A program made the translations under genes and the position numbers. The notes beneath the pieces are model-generated. The model was not told the DNA's origin and did no database searches. It saw nothing but the letters and a program-made list of their open reading frames with translations. Shown here in pieces: positions 8,560 through 16,655 of a stretch of 64,000 nt of DNA. The stretch is from CAYWPG01 sp964460035 (GTDB taxonomy: Bacteria; Pseudomonadota; Gammaproteobacteria; Nitrococcales; AK92): the NCBI GenBank assembly GCA_964460035.1, contig CAYWPG010000007.1, positions 1 through 64,000 of the forward strand. The letters are read 5' to 3'. Within the stretch, counting starts at the first letter, position 1; every line of letters begins with the position of its first letter.

Positions 8560-9048
8560 GTGCGCGAGCGCGGTTTCACCCTGATCGAACTGCTGGTGGT
8601 GCTGGTGATTATCGGCGTCACCGTCGGCTTGGCCGTGTTGACCATGGCGGACCCGCGCCCCGCGCAACTGGAACGAGAGAGCAGACGCCTGGTTGCGGTC
8701 ATCGGGCTGGCGGCCGAAGAGGCCGTGCTGAAAAGCCAGATTCTCGGTATCCGCTTCGAGCCCGATGGTTACTCCTTCGCGCTCTACACCGGCAACGGCT
8801 GGCGCCAACTGGAGCAGGACAATGTACTGCGCCCCTACCGCCTGCCCGAGCCGCTGCAACTTGAGGTGCAGGTGGAAGGCCTGAATCCAGCGGGCAGCGA
8901 GGAAAATCGCGATCAGCCCCAGGTTCTGCTGCTGAACAGCGGCGAAATGGTGCCTTTCACGGCCAGCGTCCGGCACCCCGACCTGGACGATTACTACCTG
9001 ATCGAAGGCCAGTTGGATGGCAAGCTCACGCTCGACATGCATCGCTAG
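8560..9048 (+). CDS. gspH: Minor pseudopilin GspH
   Basis: Minor pseudopilin near the tip complex, 162 aa. A very short leader MRERG is cut before FTLIELLVVLVIIGVTVGLAV, with Glu at +5. The rest is a GspH/FimT-like globular domain with RRLVAVIGLAAEEAVLKSQ and a central beta region. It starts with GTG 8560, 7 nt after the gspG stop, with no strong ribosome-binding site, so translation is probably coupled to gspG. Confidence 0.9.
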   Translation: MRERGFTLIELLVVLVIIGVTVGLAVLTMADPRPAQLERESRRLVAVIGLAAEEAVLKSQILGIRFEPDGYSFALYTGNGWRQLEQDNVLRPYRLPEPLQLEVQVEGLNPAGSEENRDQPQVLLLNSGEMVPFTASVRHPDLDDYYLIEGQLDGKLTLDMHR

Positions 9049-9070
9049 CAGCGCACCCGGCGCCGGCGCC

Positions 9071-9499
9071 ATGCAAGAATGGACAGCTCCGGCGGCGGGC
9101 ACGCGCGCGGCTGGCCCAAGGCATAGCCGCGCGGGCGGTTTCACGCTGGTGGAAGTGCTGGTGGCACTGGCCGTGGTCGCGGTTTCGCTGGCAGCCATCA
9201 TCAAGGTCGGCATGGAAACGGGCTACAACTTCACTTATCTGCGCGACCGCAGCATGGCGCAGTGGGTTGCGGCCGACCGGCTCACCGAAATGCAGGCTAT
9301 GGAGCTTTGGGGCACCGGGCGCGACAGCGGGCGGCGCGAAATGGCCGGCCGTACCTGGCGCTGGGAAACGGAGATCGTGCCAACGCCCGTCGCCGAATTG
9401 CGCCGTGTCACCGTGCGCGTTTACGCCGAAGACGGCGGCGATGAGCCGCTCACCACCCTCGACGGCTTCATCAGCGACCCGGGGTTGCGCCGCCAATGA
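9071..9499 (+). CDS. gspI: Minor pseudopilin GspI
   Basis: Minor pseudopilin that with GspJ and GspK forms the tip complex. From ATG 9071 the product is 142 aa. A 23-residue leader ends AGG before FTLVEVLVALAVVAVSLAAII, with Glu at +5. LRDRSMAQWVAADRLTEMQ matches the family. An in-frame ATG at 9017 inside gspH would add 18 residues. Neither start has a good ribosome-binding site, so the N-terminus is uncertain. The stop overlaps the gspJ start (ATGA). Confidence 0.88.
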   Translation: MQEWTAPAAGTRAAGPRHSRAGGFTLVEVLVALAVVAVSLAAIIKVGMETGYNFTYLRDRSMAQWVAADRLTEMQAMELWGTGRDSGRREMAGRTWRWETEIVPTPVAELRRVTVRVYAEDGGDEPLTTLDGFISDPGLRRQ

Positions 9500-10083
9500 A
9501 GACGCTGTCTCGCCAACGCGGTTTCACTCTGATCGAATTGACCATCGCTATCGCGATCTTCGCGATCATTTCGGTGGTGGCGTTCGGCAGCCTGCAAACC
9601 ACCATCGCGACGCGCGATCAGGTTCGCGCGCACAGCGACCGTCTGCAACGGCTGCAGCGCACATTCCTGATCATGCAGCAGGACTTCATCCAGGCCAGCA
9701 ATCGCACGATCCGCGATCACCTCGGCGATAGGCGACCGGCCATGCTGACCGAACTGGGCATGCTCGAATTCACCCGCGATGGTCATGTCAATCCGCTCAA
9801 CCTGCCGCGCAGCACACTGCAGCGGGTGGCTTACCGGCTGGAGGACGGTCAACTGCAACGCCTGCAGTGGCAAACCCTGGACTGGCCGCATGACCCCAAG
9901 CACCACGCAACCGACCTTCTCGACGAAGTCGACAGCCTGAGTTTCCGGTTTCTGGATCACAACAAGGAATGGGTGGAAACCTGGCCGCCCGCGGGCGCCG
10001 GCGGCTTGCCCAGGGCCGTGGAGGTACGGCTGGAGCTGGCAGACCTGGGCGAGATACAGCGCATGTTCCTGGTGAGCTTCTAG
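9496..10083 (+). CDS. gspJ: Minor pseudopilin GspJ
   Basis: Minor pseudopilin of the tip complex, 195 aa. The leader MKTLSRQRG is cut before FTLIELTIAIAIFAIISVVAFG, with Glu at +5. DQVRAHSDRLQRLQRTFLIMQQDFIQ is the typical amphipathic extension. Its ATG overlaps the gspI stop by the ATGA arrangement, which indicates translational coupling. Confidence 0.93.
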   Translation: MKTLSRQRGFTLIELTIAIAIFAIISVVAFGSLQTTIATRDQVRAHSDRLQRLQRTFLIMQQDFIQASNRTIRDHLGDRRPAMLTELGMLEFTRDGHVNPLNLPRSTLQRVAYRLEDGQLQRLQWQTLDWPHDPKHHATDLLDEVDSLSFRFLDHNKEWVETWPPAGAGGLPRAVEVRLELADLGEIQRMFLVSF

Positions 10084-10085
10084 CC

Positions 10086-11000
10086 ATGGAAAAACGCCAG
10101 CAGGGAATCGCGCTAGTCACGGCGCTGATGATGTTCGCTATCGCCACCATCCTGGCGGTGGAGATGAGCAGCCGGCTGTTGCTGGACATCCGCCGCGGCG
10201 CCAATGTACTGGCCCACGAACAAGCGCTTTCTTACGCGTTGGCGGCCGAGCTGTGGGGCCTGCAGATTCTCAAGTCCAAGCTGGAGAACAACCCCGATAC
10301 CGATCATCTCGGCGAGGACTGGGCGCGGCCCATGATACTGCCCGAGTTCGATGGCGTACGGCTATCCATGCAGATCCGGGACGCGCAGGCCAAGTTCAAC
10401 ATCAACAACCTGCTCGATGAGGAGCAGGCTTACCGGCAGCAGTTTCAGCGTCTGCTCGAGCTGCATAATCTGGATCCCAACTTGGTCAATGCCGTGCTGG
10501 ACTGGCTGGACCCCGATCAGGAGGTACGCTTCCCCAGCGGCGCCGAGGACGATGTGTACACCGTCACCGACCCGCCCTACCGCAGCGCCGACCGGCCCAT
10601 GGCGGACATCAGCGAACTGCGTGTGGTAGCGGGCTTCCAGGAAGCTTACAGGGAACTTGAGCCTTACCTCACTGCATTGCCTACAGTGACCACGCTCAAT
10701 GTAAACACCGCGTCGGCACAGGTCCTGCGCCTGATCGATCGCAACATAGACGAGCAACTGGCGGACAATCTGACCAAGCAAAGACCGCCGGATACCGACA
10801 CGCCTTACGCCGACCCTAACGAACTGCTGCAGCACGTGGCGGGCACCACCGCCGGTCCCGGGCTAGGCGTGCGCAGCGATTATTTCGAGCTGCACATTAG
10901 CGTGGAACTAGGCCCTGCGCGGGTAAGGATGCGCACGCTGGTCGGCCGGCGCAGCGACGGCACGATGACCATACTCGCTCGCAGCCAACTGCCGCTATAG
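10086..11000 (+). CDS. gspK: Minor pseudopilin GspK
   Basis: Large minor pseudopilin that caps the pseudopilus with GspI and GspJ. From ATG 10086 it is 304 aa. The leader MEKRQQG is cut before IALVTALMMFAIATILAV. Position +5 is Thr rather than Glu, as is characteristic of GspK and thought to place it at the tip. A large alpha-helical inserted domain follows (AKFNINNLLDEEQAYRQ, NAVLDWLDPDQEV). The start is 2 nt after the gspJ stop; the reading frame is open further upstream but overlaps gspJ. Confidence 0.93.
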   Translation: MEKRQQGIALVTALMMFAIATILAVEMSSRLLLDIRRGANVLAHEQALSYALAAELWGLQILKSKLENNPDTDHLGEDWARPMILPEFDGVRLSMQIRDAQAKFNINNLLDEEQAYRQQFQRLLELHNLDPNLVNAVLDWLDPDQEVRFPSGAEDDVYTVTDPPYRSADRPMADISELRVVAGFQEAYRELEPYLTALPTVTTLNVNTASAQVLRLIDRNIDEQLADNLTKQRPPDTDTPYADPNELLQHVAGTTAGPGLGVRSDYFELHISVELGPARVRMRTLVGRRSDGTMTILARSQLPL

Positions 11001-11072
11001 CCGCCCGGATGGTCAAGCCATGCACAACGGCTACAATTTCCTTTCAACCCCATTGATTTTATTGACACGCAC

Positions 11073-12281
11073 ATGCGCGCACGCTTATTGATACGGTTCG
11101 CCTCCGAGCCGGAACTCCCGCACCAGTGGCTGAGGCTGGACGCCAACGGCCGCCCGGACGGCGGCGTTGCTTCCGGCACGCTGGCGGATGCGGCGGCCGC
11201 CGCGGCGGGGCGTCCCGCCATCGGTTTGCTGCCCGGCTTCGATGTTCTGCTGCTGAGCGCTCGCATTCCCACGCAGAGCCGCCAGAAGCTGTTGCGCGCT
11301 ATCCCCTTCGCTCTGGAAGACCAGCTGGCCGACGATGTAGAGGACCTGCACTTCGTGCCCGGCCGGCGCGACGGCGATGAACTGACCGTTGCGGTCATAG
11401 CCAAAGCCCGCTTGCAACAGTGGCTGGACGCGTGCGAGGAAGCCGGTCTGGAATTGGAGCGGGTGCAGCCGGACACGCTGGCTGTCCCGTACGAGGAAGA
11501 CGCGTGGACACTGCTGCTGGAAGAGCACTCCTTCCTGCTGCGTACCGGCATACAAAGCGGCTTCCAGGGCGATCGACTGACCATGCTGCCACTGCTGCAG
11601 GCCACGCTGGAGGAGGCGGAGACGAGACCGACGCGCCTGCTGGTCTATAGCGCCAGCGGCGATGAGGCCGTGCTCGACGAGCTGGACATCCAGCGCGAAG
11701 AGTATCGGATCGACGAGCCGTTGATGCTGCTGGCCGGCCACCTCAACGCCGGCTCGCTGGACCTGCAGACCGGCGACTTCGCTCGCAAGCACAATCTCGG
11801 CGGCCACTGGCGCCGCTGGCAAGCGGTAGCCGCGCTGCTGCTGGCATGGATCGTCGTGGACACCGGTGCCGCGTACGTTCAGCAGTGGCAGTACCGTCAG
11901 GAGCTGGCCGCGTTGACCAGCGAGATTCAGCAGCTCTACCGCGAGAGTTTCGGCGGAGCCAACCCGCCGCCTCTCCATCTGATGCGCAGCACGGTCCAGA
12001 ATCGCCTGGAAGCCATGCGCGGCGGTGGCGGACGCGGCGATACCCTGCTCGATATGCTCAGCCGCGTCGGACCGGTGTTGCAGGCCGAGCGGGACATACA
12101 GCTGAACGGACTGAGCTACCGTAACGGCGAAATCGATCTGGAGTTCACCGCGCCCAGCCTGCAGGCCGTGGATCAGCTCAAGCAGAAATTGGACAGCGTC
12201 TCCGGCATAGCCGCCGAAGTGCGTAACGCGCGCGCCGAAGGCGATCGCGCCCAGGGACGACTGAGGATCGGAGCATCCTGA
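11073..12281 (+). CDS. gspL: Type II secretion protein GspL
   Basis: Inner-membrane protein that recruits the ATPase GspE through its cytoplasmic domain and pairs with GspM. The 402 aa start with an actin-like cytoplasmic domain (LLPGFDVLLLSARIPTQSRQKLLRAIPFALEDQLADD). One membrane segment lies at about 249-268 (WQAVAALLLAWIVVDTGAAYV), followed by a periplasmic ferredoxin-like domain. A 72-nt gap separates it from gspK. The stop overlaps the gspM start. Confidence 0.94.
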   Translation: MRARLLIRFASEPELPHQWLRLDANGRPDGGVASGTLADAAAAAAGRPAIGLLPGFDVLLLSARIPTQSRQKLLRAIPFALEDQLADDVEDLHFVPGRRDGDELTVAVIAKARLQQWLDACEEAGLELERVQPDTLAVPYEEDAWTLLLEEHSFLLRTGIQSGFQGDRLTMLPLLQATLEEAETRPTRLLVYSASGDEAVLDELDIQREEYRIDEPLMLLAGHLNAGSLDLQTGDFARKHNLGGHWRRWQAVAALLLAWIVVDTGAAYVQQWQYRQELAALTSEIQQLYRESFGGANPPPLHLMRSTVQNRLEAMRGGGGRGDTLLDMLSRVGPVLQAERDIQLNGLSYRNGEIDLEFTAPSLQAVDQLKQKLDSVSGIAAEVRNARAEGDRAQGRLRIGAS

Positions 12282-12778
12282 TGAAACAATGGTGGGACAA
12301 TCTCCAGGCCAGCGAGCGCCGCACGCTCACCTTGGGCGGCATCGCGCTGGCGGTGATCCTCTTCTATTTTATGATCTGGCTGCCCGGACACCAGGGCGCG
12401 GCGATGCTGGAGCAGCAGGTAACCGAAGCGCGCAGGCTCAAGTCCTGGATGCAGCAAGCAAGCGCGGAGGCCCGCGCGCTGGGCGGCGCCGCCGCGCCTG
12501 CGCCCACGCCCGGCGGCAACGGCGGTCAGGGCTTGTTCGCGCTAGCCGATCAAAGCGCACGCCAAGCGGGCTTGGCCAACGCTATCCGCCGCGTCGAGCC
12601 GTCGGGCAACAACCGCGTGCGGGTCAATCTCGAGCAGGCCAGTTTTGACGACATGATTCGCTGGCTGGCCACGTTGAAAACCCGTCACGGCGTGGAAGTG
12701 GATAACATCACCGTCAGGGCGGCCAATGCAGCGGGCCGCGTCAACGTTCAGCTCATGCTGGAGGGGCCTGCGCAATGA
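12281..12778 (+). CDS. gspM: Type II secretion protein GspM
   Basis: Bitopic inner-membrane partner of GspL, 165 aa. A short cytoplasmic N-terminus MKQWWDNLQASERRTL is followed by a membrane helix (LGGIALAVILFYFMIWL, about 17-33) and a periplasmic ferredoxin-like domain. The ATG overlaps the gspL stop, and its own stop overlaps the gspN start, both as ATGA. Sequence conservation in this family is low, so the call rests on architecture and operon position. Confidence 0.9.
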   Translation: MKQWWDNLQASERRTLTLGGIALAVILFYFMIWLPGHQGAAMLEQQVTEARRLKSWMQQASAEARALGGAAAPAPTPGGNGGQGLFALADQSARQAGLANAIRRVEPSGNNRVRVNLEQASFDDMIRWLATLKTRHGVEVDNITVRAANAAGRVNVQLMLEGPAQ

Positions 12779-13569
12779 CCGTCAAGCGTATCGTTCTGTT
12801 GCTCGTGCTCGGGCTTTTGAGTTACCTGACCTTCCTGCTGGTTAATTTCCCTGCCGCCCAGGCCTATGCCTGGTTCGGCAAGCACCTGCCGGTGCAAGCG
12901 TACGGTATCAGCGGCACCATATGGTCCGGCCAAATTACGGTCGCACAGCTGCAGGACCAGCGCTTGGAATCCCTGCAGTGGCAATTGCAACCGAGCCGGC
13001 TTCTGATGGCGCGGCTTGTCGGTCAGGTCCAGGGCACGCTCGGCCAGGGGCGCATCAGCGCTCAAGTGAATGCCGGCCGCAACGACATCGAGCTTCGCAA
13101 TGTGCGCGTGGATATGCCGGCGACCGAGCTGGTCCAGCTGGCCGGCATTCGGGTGCCCACGCGTCTGGAAGGCCGTTTCGATGTCAGCCTGCGCGAGGCG
13201 CGCCTGAACGAGGGGCGGTTGACCCATGCAGATGGCATCGTCACCTGGCAGCAAGGCGTGGTTCATTTGCTCGGGCGGCCGCTGCCGCTGGGGAATATGA
13301 ACCTGCGCTTGGAGCCCGCGGGCGATGGCGAGATCCGCGGCACGCTGATCAGCGACGGCGGCCCCTTAGATGCCAGCGGAGATTTGCGTATTCTCGCCAA
13401 TGGACAATTGAACATGGACCTGACCGTTCGCGCCCGCGAAGGCGCGGTAGGCAACGCCGAACCGGCCATGCGCATGCTGGGAATACCGCGCGACGGCACC
13501 CCGGTGCGGGCGCGGCTGACCGGCTCGTTGGACGGCAGCACGCCCATGCAGCTGTCGCCCGCTGGCTGA
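12775..13569 (+). CDS. gspN: Type II secretion protein GspN
   Basis: Accessory component found in only some type II systems; its exact role is unsettled. The 264-aa product has one N-terminal membrane helix (IVLLLVLGLLSYLTFLLVNF) and a periplasmic part with GspN motifs: AQAYAWFGKHLPVQAYGISGTIWSG and ESLQWQLQPSRLL. Last gene of the operon. It is followed 11 nt later by a strong intrinsic terminator. Confidence 0.92.
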   Translation: MTVKRIVLLLVLGLLSYLTFLLVNFPAAQAYAWFGKHLPVQAYGISGTIWSGQITVAQLQDQRLESLQWQLQPSRLLMARLVGQVQGTLGQGRISAQVNAGRNDIELRNVRVDMPATELVQLAGIRVPTRLEGRFDVSLREARLNEGRLTHADGIVTWQQGVVHLLGRPLPLGNMNLRLEPAGDGEIRGTLISDGGPLDASGDLRILANGQLNMDLTVRAREGAVGNAEPAMRMLGIPRDGTPVRARLTGSLDGSTPMQLSPAG

Positions 13570-13579
13570 ACTGCCTTGG

Positions 13580-13612
13580 AGCCGGGGCAGTCACCCCGGC
13601 TATTGCCTTTTG
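13580..13612 (+). terminator. Intrinsic terminator closing the gsp operon
   Basis: A perfect 8-bp stem AGCCGGGG (13580-13587) / CCCCGGCT (13594-13601) with loop CAGTCA, followed by ATTGCCTTTTG. It lies 11 nt after the gspN stop. yrfG converges from the other side, so it may also work in reverse. Confidence 0.7.
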
Positions 13613-13670
13613 TGGGAGTGCTCCGCTGGGCGCAAGGCCTCTAAGGTGCCAACCCCCGCTTCGAACATAC

Positions 13671-14342
13671 CTAAGCCAGTGGCCGGGGCAGCCTGGGCAT
13701 TACGTCCGCGAACTCCACCACGGCGGGAAATTCCTCCCAGACTTTAGCCGCCCGCCTGCTGTCGGGCTTGGCAACCCCGAGCAAATAAGCGATACCGTAG
13801 TCCCGCGCCGAGCGCAGCACTGCCGGATTGTCGTCTATCATCAGCGTGCGTGCCGGATCGAACGGATAGCGCCGCTGCAACTGCGCCCAAAACCCCGGAT
13901 CTTCCTTCGGCCGCCCGAACTCGTGCGCTGAAATCAGCACGTCTATATAGCGATCCAAGGCCGTGTGTTCGATCTTCAAGGCCAGCGCGTCCTGATGCGC
14001 GTTGGTCACCAGCATGGCGTGCTTGTCGCTGGCTTGTAGCGCCAGCAGAAACTCGGGAGCGCCTGGACGAAAGCGGATCAGATGCGTCACCTCGCGCTTG
14101 AGCGTGCGTATGTCGATCTGCAGCGCACGGCTCCAGTAATCCAGGCAATACCAGTCTATCGTCCCCTCCAGCACACGCATGTGCGTAAGCAGATCCTCCA
14201 GGAGTGCCTCCAAAGGCACGCCTCTATGCTCCGCCAAGCGCTGCGGCAGGAATTGCTGCCAGAAATAATTGTCGAAATGCAGATCCAGCAGGGTGCCATC
14301 CATGTCCAGCAGTACGGTATCCACGCGGCTCCAATCGATCAT
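13671..14342 (-). CDS. yrfG: HAD-family GMP/IMP 5'-nucleotidase (YrfG-like)
   Basis: Haloacid-dehalogenase-fold phosphatase; the E. coli YrfG homologue acts on purine mononucleotides. The 223 aa show motif I LLDMDGTLLDL, followed by the YrfG-specific FDNYFWQQFLPQRLAEHRG and DWYCLDYWSRAL. Motif II is LVTNAHQ, and motifs III/IV are FGRPKEDPGFW and TLMIDDNPAVLRSA. ATG 14342 is favoured because GAGGA lies 10 nt upstream; GTG 14351 is too close to it. It is divergent from nudE, and the yrfG-nudE-cysQ neighbourhood is also known from pseudomonads. Confidence 0.92.
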   Translation of the reverse strand: MIDWSRVDTVLLDMDGTLLDLHFDNYFWQQFLPQRLAEHRGVPLEALLEDLLTHMRVLEGTIDWYCLDYWSRALQIDIRTLKREVTHLIRFRPGAPEFLLALQASDKHAMLVTNAHQDALALKIEHTALDRYIDVLISAHEFGRPKEDPGFWAQLQRRYPFDPARTLMIDDNPAVLRSARDYGIAYLLGVAKPDSRRAAKVWEEFPAVVEFADVMPRLPRPLA

Positions 14343-14482
14343 CGCGCGCACATCCTCGCAGCCTCTAGCATTCCCCTGGGGACTTTACGTGAACGTCGCC
14401 GGCACGGCCACCGCATAGCAATACCCTTCAGGGCTTGCGCCGGTCGTGTAGAATGGTCTATCGGGCTGCTGTGGGAACAGCT

Positions 14483-15043
14483 ATGCGAAAGAAACCTCAG
14501 ATACGTCACCGCCGCAGCGTTGCGCGTTCGCGGTTGTTTCATATAGAAGCCGTGGGGCTGGTGTTCAGCAACGGCGTGGAGATGGAGTACGAGCGCGTCA
14601 CCAGCAGCGGCGCCGGCGCCGTGCTCGTCGTACCCATGCTGGACGACGAGACGGTACTGCTGATCAGCGAGTACGCCGTAGGCACCGACCGTTACGAGCT
14701 TGCATTGCCCAAGGGGCGTGTAGAGCCCGGCGAAGATGTGTGCGAGGCGGCCAACCGCGAGCTGATGGAAGAAATCGGACATGGCGCTCGTCGGCTTACT
14801 TTGCTGCGGCGGCTGAGCACCGCGCCCGGATATCTGCAGCACCGTACCAGCATCGTGCTGGCTCAGGACCTGTACCCGCAACGATTGGAAGGCGATGAAC
14901 CGGAGCCCATCGATGTGGTGCCCTGGAAGCTGGCGGATCTCAACGAGCTGTTGGAAATCGAGGAATTCAGCGAGGCTCGCAGCGTCGCCGCCCTGTTCAT
15001 GGTGCGCGAGCACTTGCTTAGACAAAAGGATACGCAAAGATGA
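14483..15043 (+). CDS. nudE: ADP compounds Nudix hydrolase NudE
   Basis: Hydrolyses ADP-ribose, NADH, Ap3A and related ADP compounds. The 186-aa protein carries a full Nudix box, GRVEPGEDVCEAANRELMEEIG. NudE-specific features are also present: VARSRLFHIEAVGLVFSNG, ISEYAVGTDRYELALPKG and AQDLYPQRLEGDEPEPI. ATG 14483 gives the family N-terminus; an upstream TTG at 14435 would add 16 unlikely residues. The stop overlaps the cysQ start, so the two are translationally coupled. Confidence 0.95.
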   Translation: MRKKPQIRHRRSVARSRLFHIEAVGLVFSNGVEMEYERVTSSGAGAVLVVPMLDDETVLLISEYAVGTDRYELALPKGRVEPGEDVCEAANRELMEEIGHGARRLTLLRRLSTAPGYLQHRTSIVLAQDLYPQRLEGDEPEPIDVVPWKLADLNELLEIEEFSEARSVAALFMVREHLLRQKDTQR

Positions 15044-15855
15044 GCGCTGAATATCGCACCTGGCTCCCACAACTCTGTACTATCGCCGAAGCCGCCGGTG
15101 CACGCATCATGACCGTCTACCAAAGCGACTTCCAGGTCGTGCAAAAGGAGGACGACTCTCCGCTAACCGCTGCCGATCGCGCTTCCCATAGCACCATTAT
15201 CGAAGGCCTGGCAGAGCTTACCCCGGACATCCCGGTGCTGTCCGAGGAAGGCGCTCACGCTCCGTTCGCCGAGCGCCGGCAGTGGCGGCGCTACTGGCTG
15301 ATCGACCCGCTGGACGGCACGCGCGAGTTTATCAAGCGCAACGGCGAGTTTACGGTCAACATCGCGCTGATCGAAGACCACCGGCCGGTGATAGGCGTGG
15401 TGCATGCGCCCGCGCTAGGTACCACTTACTACGGCTCCTTGGGCGGCGGCGCCAGCCGCACTCGCGCCGGCGTGACCGAAGCCATTCGCACTCGCCCGCT
15501 GCAGCACCCGCTCACGGCAGTAGTGAGCCGCTCGCACCGCGGCGACCGCATAGACGCACTGCTGGCCCGGCTGCCGGAGCACAGCACGGCTTCGGTAGGC
15601 AGCTCGCTGAAGTTCTGCATGGTGGCCGAAGGCGCGGCAGACCTGTACCCCCGCTTCGGACCGACCTCGGAATGGGATACGGCCGCGGCGCAGTGCGTGG
15701 TGGAGGCCGCGGGCGGCCAAGTGACAAAAGTGGATCTCAGTCCGCTGCGTTACAACACGAAAGAGTCTCTCCTGAACCCGGACTTTCTGGTCATCGGCGA
15801 CCCCAGTTATGACTGGGCCTCGCTGCTGGAAGGCCTGACCGGCGAGGAGCGCTGA
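15040..15855 (+). CDS. cysQ: 3'(2'),5'-bisphosphate nucleotidase CysQ
   Basis: Dephosphorylates PAP, the toxic by-product of sulfate assimilation, to AMP. It is a lithium-sensitive Mg-dependent phosphatase of the inositol monophosphatase fold, 271 aa. Metal-binding motifs are LSEEGA (Glu), WLIDPLDGTREFIKRNGEFTVNIALI (the signature) and GPTSEWDTAAAQCVVEAAGG near the C-terminus. The ATGA overlap with nudE suggests joint control of nucleotide clean-up. Confidence 0.95.
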   Translation: MSAEYRTWLPQLCTIAEAAGARIMTVYQSDFQVVQKEDDSPLTAADRASHSTIIEGLAELTPDIPVLSEEGAHAPFAERRQWRRYWLIDPLDGTREFIKRNGEFTVNIALIEDHRPVIGVVHAPALGTTYYGSLGGGASRTRAGVTEAIRTRPLQHPLTAVVSRSHRGDRIDALLARLPEHSTASVGSSLKFCMVAEGAADLYPRFGPTSEWDTAAAQCVVEAAGGQVTKVDLSPLRYNTKESLLNPDFLVIGDPSYDWASLLEGLTGEER

Positions 15856-15882
15856 TCATCGAGCAGCGTGGGCGGCACCTGA

Positions 15883-16566
15883 GTGAACACCCCTAGCTCC
15901 CCTGGCTTGTGGCGGTCATGGTGCGCGGTCGCGCTATGTCTGCTCATGGCGCTGCCTAGCTCGCTATATGCCAGGGGGGAGAATCTGGGGCTCGCGGTCG
16001 ATCTACGCCGCGACAGTGTGGACTTGGACTACGCGGACGGCACGCAGCGCACGCGTACCACACGGGCGGGCATTACGCTGTACGAGCCATCGCTGCCCTG
16101 GTTCCAGCCGGGCGTGCTGCTGGGCTACGCGCGCGCTACCCAGGCCGACAATCCGTCCACCGCCGGCATGGAGCCTTCCGGGCACTACCTTGGGCTGACG
16201 GTTCGCTCGCAGCTGTTCAGCGAGTTTCCCGTGGGCTTGGATGCGCATGCCTCCTACCTGCAGGTGGATGTGGACGACCGTCTCGATGGGCAAAACACCC
16301 GGCTGCGCTGGTACGCGGGCGAGTTAGCGCTGGGCGGGCGCGTGCGCATGGGACAGCTGGAGTTAACTGCCGGCGGCTACTGGCGCAGCATAGAGGGCGA
16401 CGAAATCTCCCGCGGCACCATACGCCGGACACGCACCTTCGATAATCGCGACGACGGCGGCTACCTGCTGATAACGTACCGCCCCGATGCTACCGGCACC
16501 ATCTCGGCACGCTTCGAAAGCGGTGCAGGCAACGCGATAGGGCTAAGCTTCGCGCGGCGGTTCTAA
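15883..16566 (+). CDS. Predicted outer-membrane beta-barrel protein
   Basis: Not assigned to a named family. From GTG 15883 the 227-aa product has a signal peptide (CAVALCLLMALPSSLYA, cleavage near residue 31). A series of alternating amphipathic strands follows (GITLYEPSLPWFQPGVLLGYARA, ELALGGRVRMGQLELTAGGYW, GGYLLITYRPDATGTISARFES). It ends in RRF, a C-terminal Phe as used for BAM-dependent insertion. The size fits a small 8-10-strand barrel. It lies 27 nt after cysQ and may be cotranscribed. Function unknown. Confidence 0.75.
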   Translation: MNTPSSPGLWRSWCAVALCLLMALPSSLYARGENLGLAVDLRRDSVDLDYADGTQRTRTTRAGITLYEPSLPWFQPGVLLGYARATQADNPSTAGMEPSGHYLGLTVRSQLFSEFPVGLDAHASYLQVDVDDRLDGQNTRLRWYAGELALGGRVRMGQLELTAGGYWRSIEGDEISRGTIRRTRTFDNRDDGGYLLITYRPDATGTISARFESGAGNAIGLSFARRF

Positions 16567-16584
16567 GATCCGGACACAGCACCG

Positions 16585-16614
16585 GGGGCGCGCCCACAAA
16601 AGCTGCCGCGCCCC
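16585..16614. terminator. Possible bidirectional hairpin between convergent genes
   Basis: GGGGCGCG (16585-16592) pairs with CGCGCCCC (16607-16614) across a 14-nt loop. It lies between the outer-membrane protein gene and ackA, which converge here. There is no T-tract, so this is weakly supported. Confidence 0.3.
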
Positions 16615-16655
16615 ACAGCGGCCAATACCGGCTCTCTTCGCCGCCTTCCGACGCC

